From positions 930,001 through 994,000 of the forward strand of contig NZ_CP015110.1 of the NCBI RefSeq assembly GCF_001612555.1: a stretch of DNA of 64,000 nucleotides, written 5' to 3'. Below are positions 17,776 through 26,235 of this stretch, one piece after another; positions within the stretch are counted from its first letter, which is position 1; every line of letters starts with the position of its first letter. Both the position numbers and the translations under genes were made by a program. The notes under the pieces are model-generated. The model saw nothing but the letters and a program-made list of their open reading frames with translations. It was not told where the DNA came from and searched no databases. Origin of the DNA: Acinetobacter sp. TGL-Y2. Lineage in GTDB: Bacteria; Pseudomonadota; Gammaproteobacteria; Pseudomonadales; Moraxellaceae.

Positions 17776-17843
17776 TTTAACATTGGGCTTCACAGCCGAA
17801 AATGTTATTCTAGTCGATTGAGATAATACCTGTTGGAAACAAA

Positions 17844-18368
17844 ATGAGTGCTTTAAATTTAGACCTGTTGAGTGAATATCTAGACGGCGACCAAAACGAG
17901 CATGGTCTAGATTTCGCAGCGACTCATGGCTTTTTATGTGCAACAGCAGTAGGTCCAAAATTTGATCGCTGGTTAGATGAATTATTTGACAGCAATCAAA
18001 CCAAAGTTCCTACAGATATGCTGACACAAGTAAAGCTTTGGCTCGATGATCTTCGCCAAAAACTTGCCAATGAAGAAGGAATTGCATTTCCTTTTGAAAT
18101 TGAAGAAGCGTCTGTTGAATCAAGTCTAGGTGATTGGAGCGTTGGCTTTGTCGATGCAATGTTCTTAAATGAAGAGGCGTGGTTCACGCCTGAGTTTGAA
18201 GAGCAATTGGTTGATCTCACTCTTCCAATTATGGTGTTCAGTGGCGTTGACGAAGAGGATCCGCAAATGGAGTCTTTCCGTCGCAACGGTCAGTTAATGG
18301 ACGAGCTTGCAGAAGAAATTCCAGACAATTTAAATGAATTATATTTGATGTACCACACACCGGAATAA
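17844..18368 (+). CDS. UPF0149 (YgfB/YecA-type) protein
   Basis: 174 aa, acidic, all-helical. Typical features of the family: HGFLCATAVGP near residue 29, a middle linker, DWSVGFVDAMFLNEEAW near 98-114 and the end NLNELYLMYHTPE. The C-terminal zinc-binding SEC-C tail present in longer YecA proteins is absent, so it is the short YgfB form. Role unknown; YgfB in Pseudomonas affects gene regulation, but transfer of that role would be speculative. The start ATG lies after TGTTGGAAACAAA. A strong terminator follows. Confidence 0.85.
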   Translation: MSALNLDLLSEYLDGDQNEHGLDFAATHGFLCATAVGPKFDRWLDELFDSNQTKVPTDMLTQVKLWLDDLRQKLANEEGIAFPFEIEEASVESSLGDWSVGFVDAMFLNEEAWFTPEFEEQLVDLTLPIMVFSGVDEEDPQMESFRRNGQLMDELAEEIPDNLNELYLMYHTPE

Positions 18369-18385
18369 TACAAGCGAATGTATTG

Positions 18386-18409
18386 AAAAGCACCCTCGGG
18401 TGCTTTTTT
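18386..18409 (+). terminator. Terminator after the UPF0149 gene
   Basis: AAAAGCACCC, loop TC, GGGTGCTTTTTT. Confidence 0.9.
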
Positions 18410-18564
18410 GATTTTAGAATTTTTAGCTTGAAATTGATCAAAAGAAGTACTTTCCTAGCTACCACTTTAAAGTCGATGCAATTAACGCGAATGAACAGTG
18501 AGCTATTAAAAATCAAATGAGAATATGTTCATGGGTCGGCCAAATTTTAAATCTAGCTACTTAA

Positions 18565-19182
18565 TTAAGTGCGATAGGATTTATTTTTACGTTGTTGTCT
18601 GCGATAAAGAAACCAAACGACAATCATGATTACAATGGCAATGATCACACAACTGACTTGACTGAAAATTTGATGCATCAACTCAGTGTTATTGCCAAAA
18701 TAATAACCGACGCAGGCTAAAAAAGAGGTCCAAATAATCGTGCCAAGGCCGCTATAGGTCATAAACTTCCAAAAGGGCATACGACTCATACCGGCAGGAA
18801 TACTGATCAATGAGCGAACTGCAGGAATCATACGACCAAAAAAAACAATACGATGACCATAGTGCTCAAAACAATCCAGTGATTTTTTGACATCAGTCGA
18901 CTTTATGAACACATATTTTCCATAACGATCAATAAAACTGAAAATACTTTGATGGGAAATTTTGCGCCCAATCCAATACAGCACTGCTGCTGCAAGTAAG
19001 GAGCCCACACTTCCTGCGATGATCACGCCAACCAGTAGGAGATGTCCTTGAGAGGCAGTAAAGCCTGCGGACGGCATAATGATTTCAGAGGGAATAGGAG
19101 GAAATACATTGTCCAAAAACATCAATAGCGCAATCCCGAAATAACCGAGTTGCTCCATGATTGAAATGATCCATGCTGTCAT
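18565..19182 (-). CDS. DedA-family membrane protein
   Basis: 205 aa inner-membrane protein with several hydrophobic stretches. DedA signatures: FLDNVFPPIPSEIIMPSAGF near residues 22-41 and GRMIPAVRSLISIPAGMSRMP near 116-136, with the glutamate and arginines considered essential in the family. DedA/VTT proteins flip lipids (undecaprenyl phosphate or phospholipids) across membranes; which lipid is handled here is unknown. Monocistronic, flanked by a short intergenic region on either side. Length is normal. Confidence 0.93.
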   Translation of the reverse strand: MTAWIISIMEQLGYFGIALLMFLDNVFPPIPSEIIMPSAGFTASQGHLLLVGVIIAGSVGSLLAAAVLYWIGRKISHQSIFSFIDRYGKYVFIKSTDVKKSLDCFEHYGHRIVFFGRMIPAVRSLISIPAGMSRMPFWKFMTYSGLGTIIWTSFLACVGYYFGNNTELMHQIFSQVSCVIIAIVIMIVVWFLYRRQQRKNKSYRT

Positions 19183-19321
19183 GTGAGATCGAAAAAAATA
19201 AAAAACTTAATCCATACTAAGGTTTTTTATTTTGAAAATATAGTTCTCATTTGTAGATGTAAAAATGATGGATCTAAACATCTGCATTAAGCGTAGACGT
19301 CACACTGACTTTGCTTATGGA

Positions 19322-19627
19322 TTAATCTCTAAAGTGAATCAGGGTATGGATATAAACTTTCCTTAACACAAAACTCGTCAGTACTGGAATCAGGGAGAGC
19401 GTTGAATAGTGTAATAATGATACTTCAATCGAATAACCAATTGCCAAAGCAATGAATGCACCCAATATAGCACCCAAGAAAACCACAAAAATGTGGGATT
19501 GTTGATTCAGTTGGGTTTGCGTTTTTTCCACAATAAGAGGCTGATTTGTAGAGTTATACGCGGTCTCTATTTGGTGCTCTGAATTAAAATGTCGATGATT
19601 CGAGCATAAATATAAGCGTTTTGGCAT
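19322..19627 (-). CDS. Small hypothetical protein with two membrane segments
   Basis: 101 aa. A soluble N-terminus (about 46 residues, rich in Asn, His and Gln) is followed by two hydrophobic stretches, HIFVVFLGAILGAFIALAIGY and VSLLHYSTLSLIPVLTSFVL (about residues 45-65 and 68-87). No family recognised. ATG 19627 is preceded by AAGGGAATAGACT, a usable ribosome site. It stands alone between dedA and trhO. It is probably a real gene since the frame is clean and the topology is plausible. Confidence 0.55.
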   Translation of the reverse strand: MPKRLYLCSNHRHFNSEHQIETAYNSTNQPLIVEKTQTQLNQQSHIFVVFLGAILGAFIALAIGYSIEVSLLHYSTLSLIPVLTSFVLRKVYIHTLIHFRD

Positions 19628-19782
19628 AGTCTATTCCCTTATATTTAAATGACTTTTTAGGTGCTGTTGCATTATCCTTAACTAGAAAAAAGATTAACAA
19701 TAACCATAAATTAAGTCTTGAACTTAAAGGTGTAGCCGTGTTGTGAATTTAAGTGTTTTCTATTAATTGTGTTTTTCAAATG

Positions 19783-19810
19783 TAAAAAACCGCTACGTGG
19801 CGCAGCGGTT
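19783..19810 (-). terminator. Terminator after trhO
   Basis: AACCGCT and AGCGGTT arms around ACGTGGCGC; on the minus strand the stem is followed by a run of T. Confidence 0.8.
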
Positions 19811-19834
19811 CTGTAAATAATATACGATTATAAA

Positions 19835-20767
19835 TTATAGGCGTTTACGTTTCGCTGCTGCAATTTGAGATTGGCGCATACGAAAGCCAGCTTTTTGTTT
19901 TTCGGTGGTTTTTTCAATGCAATACATGCAAGACACACCGTGTTCATAGCTAGGTAGTTCAACTTCAGTAGGAAGCAGTGGCCAGCCACAAGCGTGACAT
20001 TTTGAGTTTTCACCTTCTTCAACACCATGCGTAACTGCTGTACGGCCATCAAATACGAAGCATTCACCTTCCCATAGGCTGTCGGAAGCAGGAGTTTCCT
20101 CTAAATATTTTAAGATCCCACCTTTTAAATGGTAAACCTCAGTGAAACCTTCTTGTAATAGTAAAGAAGTCGATTTCTCACAGCGAATACCGCCTGTACA
20201 GAACATCGCAATTTTCTTGTCTTTATGCTGTTCAAGGTTTTGTTTTACATATTCAGGGAATTCGCGGAAGCTTTCTGTTTTAGGGTCAATTGCGCCCTTA
20301 AATGTACCTGCTTTATATTCGTAATCATTGCGCGTATCGACTAAAATCACGTCATCACGTGCAATGAGGTCATTCCATTCTTTCGGGTCAAGATAATGAC
20401 CGACCAAATCACGTGGCTTAACTTCTACGCCTAAGGTTACGATTTCTTTTTTATGTTTGATTTTCATTTTACGGAATGGTTTTTCATCACTATGTGATTC
20501 TTTATATTCCATTGCTCCAAAGCCTTCATTCATTAAAAATTGATGAATGCAATCCACTGAGGAACGATCGCCCGCAACTGTTCCGTTGATCCCTTCGTTT
20601 GCAACAATGAGAGTACCGCAGAGGTTGAGGGTTTTGACCAAATCTAAAAGACGTTGTTGTAGATCCAATGAATCTTTAACTTCGTGAAATTGATAAAGTG
20701 CGGCAACAACCCAACCAGTGGTCGCTTGCTGTTCTACAGGTGCAAGCTGTTCTACAGTAGCGTTCAT
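19835..20767 (-). CDS. trhO: tRNA uridine(34) hydroxylase (rhodanese domain)
   Basis: Oxygen-dependent hydroxylation of tRNA wobble uridine (ho5U34), the YceA/TrhO family. 310 aa when started at 20767, where GGAG lies six bases upstream; the longer frame to 20812 has no such site. Features: N-terminal acylphosphatase-like domain with NEGINGTVAGDRSSVD, then a rhodanese domain with the active cysteine in FCTGGIRCEKST, and a C-terminal zinc-like cluster (CHACGWPL, CMYCIEK). Divergent from a DUF1289 gene. Complete. Confidence 0.93.
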   Translation of the reverse strand: MNATVEQLAPVEQQATTGWVVAALYQFHEVKDSLDLQQRLLDLVKTLNLCGTLIVANEGINGTVAGDRSSVDCIHQFLMNEGFGAMEYKESHSDEKPFRKMKIKHKKEIVTLGVEVKPRDLVGHYLDPKEWNDLIARDDVILVDTRNDYEYKAGTFKGAIDPKTESFREFPEYVKQNLEQHKDKKIAMFCTGGIRCEKSTSLLLQEGFTEVYHLKGGILKYLEETPASDSLWEGECFVFDGRTAVTHGVEEGENSKCHACGWPLLPTEVELPSYEHGVSCMYCIEKTTEKQKAGFRMRQSQIAAAKRKRL

Positions 20768-20883
20768 GGAGTACTCCAAATGTATTAATATAGGGATAAA
20801 TTCAAGGCGCATATTCTAACGCGTATTGAAGTAATATGCGAGAAAACCATATAGTAAATATGGCTTTAATTGAGGAAATAATT

Positions 20884-21369
20884 TTGAGTAATGATCGTCG
20901 AATACCTTCTCTTACCCCATGTGCAGGGCGTTGCTCTACGGTATTTGGTGATGCAGTATGTCGAGGCTGTCGAAGATTTAATCATGAAGTGATTCAGTGG
21001 AATACTTATACGTCTGAACAGCGGATGATCATTTGGCAGCGCTTAGATGTGCAACTGGATCAAATTTTGGTACCGATGTTGCCCCATGCCAACATTATTC
21101 ACATTGAAGCATTCATTGAGAGTAAGCGTGTTCGGGTATTTGATACCGCAACCACAGGACGTAAGCTTTATCATGCGCTTAAAATTTGTGAAAAAAATAA
21201 AAATTTGGCAGAGGTAAGCGGTTTGGGGATTCAGTCTTCACAGGTAAAACCGATTTGGACGGAGTTTGAGCGCCGAGTATTGGCACTCGCGACAGCTAGC
21301 TATGAATTGGCATGGTTGCGTGCAAATGGTATCAGTCAAAGTTTGTTGCATAGCTTAGATGAATTTTAG
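20884..21369 (+). CDS. DUF1289 domain protein
   Basis: 161 aa from the TTG at 20884, which has GAGGAA six bases upstream; ATGs at 20836 and 20860 would add 8-16 residues but lack a ribosome site as good. The N-terminus carries the DUF1289 cysteine pattern, TPCAGRCSTVFGDAVCRGCRRF, likely a metal-binding knuckle. The remaining 110 residues are helical and of unknown function. DUF1289 proteins are usually about 60-100 aa, so this is a longer form. Divergent from trhO with about 115 bp between starts. Confidence 0.8.
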   Translation: MSNDRRIPSLTPCAGRCSTVFGDAVCRGCRRFNHEVIQWNTYTSEQRMIIWQRLDVQLDQILVPMLPHANIIHIEAFIESKRVRVFDTATTGRKLYHALKICEKNKNLAEVSGLGIQSSQVKPIWTEFERRVLALATASYELAWLRANGISQSLLHSLDEF

Positions 21370-21423
21370 TCTTTTTAAATGATATCAAGCTAAATGCAGT
21401 CGTTAATAAAATAAATAGGTAAA

Positions 21424-21450
21424 AAAAAGCTCGCGATCTGCGAGCTTTTT
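21424..21450. terminator. Bidirectional terminator between DUF1289 gene and panD
   Basis: AAAAAGCTCGC, loop GATCT, GCGAGCTTTTT; serves both converging genes. Confidence 0.9.
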
Positions 21451-21463
21451 TAATGTAAAACCA

Positions 21464-21844
21464 TTAAGCCACTTGTACAGGAATGCAGTTCGCGGTGTGA
21501 TTTACAGTATTGTTTGGGTTGGCATAAACAAGGCGTGGTTTGTGAGCATCTGCTTCCGTAACAGTGAAGTCACCAAAAGTTGCAATAATCACCAAATCAC
21601 CAATATCAGCTTGATGTGCAGCACCGCCATTAACAGAAATAATGCCAGAATTCTCTTCACCACGAATTGCATAGGTCGTGAAGCGCTTGCCATTGGTTAC
21701 ATTCCAAATATGAATCTCTTCATATTCACGAATACCAGCTAAATCTAACAATACACCGTCAATCGCACATGAACCTTCATAATGAAGTTCGGCTTGTGTC
21801 ACGACTGCACGATGAATTTTAGCTTTTAATAAGCGAGATAGCAT
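21464..21844 (-). CDS. panD: Aspartate 1-decarboxylase
   Basis: Makes beta-alanine from aspartate for pantothenate and CoA synthesis. 126 aa, normal length. The proenzyme self-cleaves at Gly24-Ser25 ([10 protein letters not shown]) to give the pyruvoyl cofactor. Later conserved segments: ERIHIWN-like [22 protein letters not shown]-like [14 protein letters not shown]. The ATG at 21844 follows CAGGAGACGCTTCCC, a good ribosome site. CoaD, which acts later in the same pathway, is encoded at 38.9 kb. Monocistronic. Confidence 0.97.
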   Translation of the reverse strand: MLSRLLKAKIHRAVVTQAELHYEGSCAIDGVLLDLAGIREYEEIHIWNVTNGKRFTTYAIRGEENSGIISVNGGAAHQADIGDLVIIATFGDFTVTEADAHKPRLVYANPNNTVNHTANCIPVQVA

Positions 21845-21990
21845 GGGAAGCGTCTCCTGAGTTGCCTTAGGCCTGTTATCTAATGATTAAATAACAATTT
21901 CTATAGTGGGTAGTGCATTTGAAAGCGCATTTTGCTCTCAAAATTTGAGCAAGGCAAGCGAAATTGTTGAACAAAGAACAAATTAATCAA

Positions 21991-22581
21991 TCAAGGTTTA
22001 TAAGCGTTTATTTGATTCATGGCGTGTTGAATTTCACCATTGACCAATAACTTGATTCGGCTTAATGCATGATGAATCGCATCATCCATTAGCTTTTGCT
22101 CGTTTGAAGATGCTTTGCTTAATACATGACCTGAAACACGTTCTTTTGAACCTGGATGACCAATACCAATGCGTAAGCGATGGAAGTTGGGACCGATGTG
22201 CGGGACGATATCACGTAAACCGTTATGACCACCATGTCCACCGCCTGTTTTTAGGCGAATCACACTGGGATCCATATCGAGTTCATCATGTGCAATGAGC
22301 ATGGCTTCGGGAGCGATATTATAGAATTTGGCGAAGGGAACAACACTTTTGCCTGAGGCATTCATAAAGGTTGTAGGTAAAAGCAGACGAACGTCTTGAC
22401 CTTCAATATTACCACGACCACTAATTCCGTGGAATTTTTGATCATTTTTAAGGGGGATGCCATATTGCTCTGCAAGGCGTTCAACAAACCAAAAGCCTGC
22501 ATTATGGCGGGTTTGGGCATACTCAGAACCTGGGTTGCCCAAACCGACTATAAGTGACAAAGGAGTTTTCCGATCACTCAT
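21991..22581 (-). CDS. pth: Peptidyl-tRNA hydrolase
   Basis: Releases peptides from prematurely dissociated peptidyl-tRNA. 196 aa. Active-site His26 in SEYAQTRHNAGFWF and the Asp in IAHDELDMDP are visible, as is the GGGHGGHNGLRDI motif. It starts 8 bp after rplY on the minus strand, so the pair prs-rplY-pth is probably one transcript, the standard gammaproteobacterial order. Complete. Confidence 0.97.
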   Translation of the reverse strand: MSDRKTPLSLIVGLGNPGSEYAQTRHNAGFWFVERLAEQYGIPLKNDQKFHGISGRGNIEGQDVRLLLPTTFMNASGKSVVPFAKFYNIAPEAMLIAHDELDMDPSVIRLKTGGGHGGHNGLRDIVPHIGPNFHRLRIGIGHPGSKERVSGHVLSKASSNEQKLMDDAIHHALSRIKLLVNGEIQHAMNQINAYKP

Positions 22582-22589
22582 ATTTGCGA

Positions 22590-23225
22590 TTACTCGCCTT
22601 TTTCCGCTTCAGCTGAATCAGTTTCAGCATCTTTAACTACTTCTTCTTGAATAACAACAATTGAAACAACTGCTTGATCGTGGTCTTCGCCTTGAGCAAG
22701 AGCAGGAATTGTTACGCCTTTAGGAAGTTTAAGATCTGACAGGTGAATAACTTGACCAATTTCTAGATCAGCGATATCTACTTCAATCGAAGTTGGTAGA
22801 TTGCGAGGTAAAGTTTCCACTTGAACTTCATTTAAGTTAAGCGTTGCAATACCGCCAGCTTTAACGCCTTTAGATACATCTTGGTTGATTAAGCTTACAG
22901 GTACAACTGCAGACATAATTTCACCGCGTGTAATACGCATAAAGTCTGCATGCATTGGTGTATTTTTTGCTGGGTGACGTTGTAATGCTTTGATCACAAC
23001 TTCTTCTTTTTTACCCGAAACATCAATAGTAATAATTGAAGAGAAAAAGTCGTTGTTTTCAAGCTGTTTAACGAGCTGACGAAGTTCTAAAGTTATAGAT
23101 ACTGGTTCAGCAGCACCACCATAGATAATTGCTGGTAGTTTAGCAGCAAGACGAAGGCGGCGGCTCGAACCTTTCCCTTGAACTGATTCTTCACGAGCTT
23201 CTGCGTTTAATACGAAGTTTGCCAT
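22590..23225 (-). CDS. rplY: 50S ribosomal protein L25, CTC (general stress) form
   Basis: Binds 5S rRNA in the large ribosomal subunit. 211 aa, the long two-domain form: an L25 domain at the N-terminus (ANFVLNAEAREESVQGKGSSRRLR) and the beta-rich TL5/CTC domain after about residue 95, ending with an acidic tail (DAETDSAEAEKGE). The ATG at 23225 is chosen because AGGA lies eight bases ahead; the ATG at 23234 has it directly abutting. Between prs and pth in a conserved operon. Confidence 0.96.
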   Translation of the reverse strand: MANFVLNAEAREESVQGKGSSRRLRLAAKLPAIIYGGAAEPVSITLELRQLVKQLENNDFFSSIITIDVSGKKEEVVIKALQRHPAKNTPMHADFMRITRGEIMSAVVPVSLINQDVSKGVKAGGIATLNLNEVQVETLPRNLPTSIEVDIADLEIGQVIHLSDLKLPKGVTIPALAQGEDHDQAVVSIVVIQEEVVKDAETDSAEAEKGE

Positions 23226-23322
23226 GATAGACATCCTATTTGAGTGAGTTAAACTAGACCTTCGACCAGTCTAGTGAGACAAAGCCCTGCGATCAGGCAG
23301 AGCTTTAAAATTTAGCGCTATA

Positions 23323-24276
23323 TTATAGATAAGAATCAAACATTGCGCTAATAGATTCTTCGTTGTTAATACGACGAATTGTTTCAGCAACCATACTGGC
23401 CACTGAAACTTGGCGAATCTTACCAAGTTCTAACGCTTCTTGAGAAAGTGGAATGGTGTCTGTTACAACCAATTCATCAATCACAGAGTTGCGTAAATTT
23501 TCAAGTGCCTTACCAGAAAGTACTGGATGTGTTGCATAAGCAACAACACGGCGTGCACCAAATGACTTAAGTGCATCAGCAGCTTTACACAATGTACCCG
23601 CTGTATCCACCATATCGTCGACAATCACACAATCACGATCTTTGACATCACCAATCAAATGCATCACTTGTGATTCATTTGCTTTTTGACGACGTTTATC
23701 AATGATTGCAAGATCAATATCACCCATTTGTTTTGCTACCGCACGTGCACGAACCACACCGCCAACGTCAGGTGAAACCACCATTAAGTTGTGATGTTGT
23801 TGTTGGCGTAAGTCAGCGAGCAAAGCAGGTGTACCATAGATGTTATCTACGGGAATATCGAAGAAGCCTTGGATTTGATCTGCATGTAGATCGATCATGA
23901 CAACACGATCAATACCAACAGTGGTGAGCATATCCGCTACAACTTTTGCAGTGATAGGCACACGAGCAGAACGTGGACGACGGTCTTGACGAGCATAACC
24001 GAAGTACGGAATGACAGCAGTAATACGACCTGCACTTGCGCGACGCAATGCATCAGCCATAACAAGGACTTCCATGAGGTTGTCGTTTGTTGGGGCACAA
24101 GTAGGCTGTACGATAAATACGTCTTTACCACGCACATTTTCAGTGATTTCGACAGCGATTTCGCCATCAGAAAACTGACCGATAGATGCAGCACCTAAAG
24201 GAATGTGTAAATGGCTAACGACTTTTTGGGCGAATTGTGGATGCGCAGTTCCACTAAAAACGACAAGATTGGGCAT
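23323..24276 (-). CDS. prs: Ribose-phosphate pyrophosphokinase
   Basis: Makes PRPP from ribose 5-phosphate and ATP for nucleotide, histidine and NAD synthesis. 317 aa when started at MPNLVVFSG (24276), with AAGGGTG four bases upstream; the longer frame runs back into tRNA-Gln and is not real. Signatures: [23 protein letters not shown], the catalytic loop [16 protein letters not shown] and the PRPP-binding [17 protein letters not shown]. It lies downstream of four tRNA-Gln genes on the same strand and may share their transcript. Confidence 0.97.
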   Translation of the reverse strand: MPNLVVFSGTAHPQFAQKVVSHLHIPLGAASIGQFSDGEIAVEITENVRGKDVFIVQPTCAPTNDNLMEVLVMADALRRASAGRITAVIPYFGYARQDRRPRSARVPITAKVVADMLTTVGIDRVVMIDLHADQIQGFFDIPVDNIYGTPALLADLRQQQHHNLMVVSPDVGGVVRARAVAKQMGDIDLAIIDKRRQKANESQVMHLIGDVKDRDCVIVDDMVDTAGTLCKAADALKSFGARRVVAYATHPVLSGKALENLRNSVIDELVVTDTIPLSQEALELGKIRQVSVASMVAETIRRINNEESISAMFDSYL

Positions 24277-24312
24277 GAAGCACCCTTGGCGGTTGAAATG
24301 TATAGAAATAGA

Positions 24313-24387
24313 TGGCAGGGGTAGCTGGATTCGAACCAACGGATGCCGAGATCAAAACCCGGTGCCTTACCACTTGGCGATACCCCT
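24313..24387 (-). tRNA. tRNA-Gln (anticodon TTG), copy 1
   Basis: 75 nt with encoded CCA. Anticodon loop TTTTGAT gives TTG. T-loop TTCGAAT is present. Acceptor stem AGGGGTA/TACCCCT (variant A). Confidence 0.96.
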
Positions 24388-24480
24388 AATGCGGCAGAAC
24401 TTTAATGGTTTTACGTTCGTTTGTCAAGGTTGTTGAACAAACATCAGCGTAAGAGTGTTCTGTCTTTTTTGAACTTAAAA

Positions 24481-24555
24481 TGGCAGGGGCGGCTGGATTC
24501 GAACCAACGGATGCCGAGATCAAAACCCGGTGCCTTACCACTTGGCGACGCCCCT
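24481..24555 (-). tRNA. tRNA-Gln (anticodon TTG), copy 2
   Basis: 75 nt with encoded CCA. Same anticodon loop; acceptor stem AGGGGCG/CGCCCCT (variant B), two compensated base pairs different from copies 1 and 4. Confidence 0.96.
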
Positions 24556-24585
24556 AATTCGATATTATGTTTGATTCTACAGTGA

Positions 24586-24660
24586 TGGCAGGGGCGGCTG
24601 GATTCGAACCAACGGATGCCGAGATCAAAACCCGGTGCCTTACCACTTGGCGACGCCCCT
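24586..24660 (-). tRNA. tRNA-Gln (anticodon TTG), copy 3
   Basis: 75 nt with encoded CCA; identical acceptor stem to copy 2 (variant B). 30 bp from copy 2 and 41 bp from copy 4. Confidence 0.96.
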
Positions 24661-24701
24661 AATACTTTAAAACACAAACAAACATCTACAGATGAAAATG
24701 A

Positions 24702-24776
24702 TGGCAGGGGTAGCTGGATTCGAACCAACGGATGCCGAGATCAAAACCCGGTGCCTTACCACTTGGCGATACCCCT
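24702..24776 (-). tRNA. tRNA-Gln (anticodon TTG), copy 4
   Basis: 75 nt with encoded CCA; acceptor stem variant A as in copy 1. It begins one base after the ispE stop codon, so it is cut from the ispE transcript or driven from within it. Confidence 0.96.
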
Positions 24777-24777
24777 A

Positions 24778-25608
24778 TCATTTAACTTGAATATGATTTA
24801 ATGGGGATTCTTTTAAACTTTTCACCGAGTAAGCTTTACAAGGAGAGTCTTTAAGAATCTCATCAAGATTCATATCTTCAGTTAGCTCAGTAAAAACACA
24901 AGCACCTGTACCTGTAAGTTTTGCTACACCGAACTGATCTAAGTATTGCATCGCTTCATCGACTTCAGGATATAAACTTCTTGCCAAAGGCTCAAAGGCA
25001 TTTCCGAAATCAGATGGCTTTATCTGATAGGCGCAAAATTTAGTGGTCTTCGTGTCTCTTGTCAACGCTTTTTGTGAAAAAAGCAGTTGAGTGCTGATAA
25101 AACAATCAGGTTTAAGCACGATGTACTGTTTTTGATCTAAGTCTATGAATGTTAAGTGTTCACCAATACCTTCTGCCCACGCATTTTTACCATACACAAA
25201 GATGGGCACATCAGCGCCTAGCTTAAGCCCCAAATCTGCCAATTGTTCAATGTTTAATCCGCAGTTCCAGAGTTGATTCACGATGCGCAGTGTTGTCGCA
25301 GCATTGGATGAGCCACCACCGAGTCCTGCACCCATCGGAATATTTTTTTCAATGCGGATCTTTAAGCCTGAAAGCGTTTGCGCAAACGGTTTTAAAATTT
25401 GCGTGGCTTTGTAAATGAGATTTTGCTCAAGTTCGACGCTGTTTAAGCCGTCAATCTGAATCTCTGCCGAGTCTAATCGTTCAAATTCCATCCAGTCGCA
25501 CAAATCGATCAGCTGAAAGATGCTTTGCAATTCGTGGTAGCCATTTTCACGGCGACCTGTGATGTGTAAAAACAAGTTTAATTTGGCAGGAGAGGGAATA
25601 CGAATCAT
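24778..25608 (-). CDS. ispE: 4-diphosphocytidyl-2-C-methyl-D-erythritol kinase
   Basis: GHMP kinase of the MEP isoprenoid pathway. 276 aa. SPAKLNLFLHITGRRENGYHEL at the N-terminus and the ATP-binding loop PMGAGLGGGSSNAATTL near residues 90-106 are diagnostic; LGADVPIFVYG and KLTGTGACVF are also typical. Between lolB and the tRNA-Gln cluster, the arrangement found in many gammaproteobacteria. Complete. Confidence 0.97.
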   Translation of the reverse strand: MIRIPSPAKLNLFLHITGRRENGYHELQSIFQLIDLCDWMEFERLDSAEIQIDGLNSVELEQNLIYKATQILKPFAQTLSGLKIRIEKNIPMGAGLGGGSSNAATTLRIVNQLWNCGLNIEQLADLGLKLGADVPIFVYGKNAWAEGIGEHLTFIDLDQKQYIVLKPDCFISTQLLFSQKALTRDTKTTKFCAYQIKPSDFGNAFEPLARSLYPEVDEAMQYLDQFGVAKLTGTGACVFTELTEDMNLDEILKDSPCKAYSVKSLKESPLNHIQVK

Positions 25609-25648
25609 AAGAATTGAGCTTTATAGTATTAACGATAACGATATAGTA

Positions 25649-26230
25649 TTAACGATTTTGTATGATCATTGTAATACGGTTTTCTTTATCCGTTTCAAGC
25701 TGTTGTTGCAAAATTAACTTGTTGGGCAAGGTCGCAGTTTGGTTGTAGCTTAAATGAACTGTCCAACCATCTTCAACTATTTGTTGAATACGTTGTTGTT
25801 GATCTTTTTGCAGTTCAGCTTTTAAGCTTGCAGGCTTGGCCTGTACCCAGTGCACCAAGTTAGTGATCGGAGTTCTCCAACCTGTGGCTTGTTCAAGCAG
25901 TTCTTCTGGCGACGCTGCTGTAATGCGTCCAGTTTTTGCGCTATTTAAAGTGACTTGCCCCGGTTGACCTGTAATTTGAGTTTTACCAACCCCCAGAATG
26001 CCACTTAGTTCAATATCAAACTGCTCTTGATTTTGCTGCCATGTAAAAAAGGCACTACCTGATTGCTGTGGGGTTTTTACCCCAATTTTCCCTTGCAGAT
26101 TAAATTGATTTAATCCTTGCGCCGTAGGATGCGTGCTTTGAGGCTGTGTTTGCAAACTTTGACAGGCAGACAGCGTCAAGGCACTGATGGAGCTGAAAAA
26201 AATAAAAGAAATTTTGGCAAATTTAGACAT
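25649..26230 (-). CDS. lolB: Outer-membrane lipoprotein insertion protein LolB
   Basis: Receives lipoproteins from LolA and inserts them into the outer membrane; itself a lipoprotein. 193 aa, lipobox LSAC with Cys23 after a hydrophobic signal. The mature part has the LolB pattern FNLQGKIGVKTPQQSGSAFFTWQQ and a WRTPITNLVHWVQAKP segment. It starts 5 bp after the TPR gene, so the two are co-transcribed; 40 bp before ispE. BamD, a lipoprotein it would serve, is encoded at 31.4 kb. Confidence 0.93.
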   Translation of the reverse strand: MSKFAKISFIFFSSISALTLSACQSLQTQPQSTHPTAQGLNQFNLQGKIGVKTPQQSGSAFFTWQQNQEQFDIELSGILGVGKTQITGQPGQVTLNSAKTGRITAASPEELLEQATGWRTPITNLVHWVQAKPASLKAELQKDQQQRIQQIVEDGWTVHLSYNQTATLPNKLILQQQLETDKENRITMIIQNR

Positions 26231-26235
26231 AAAAA

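Noticed and set aside
24203..24436. Frames reading through tRNA-Gln genes (several 61-94 aa, repeated [14 protein letters not shown] peptide)
   Set aside because: Translations of tRNA genes on the wrong strand; also common false hits in genome annotation.
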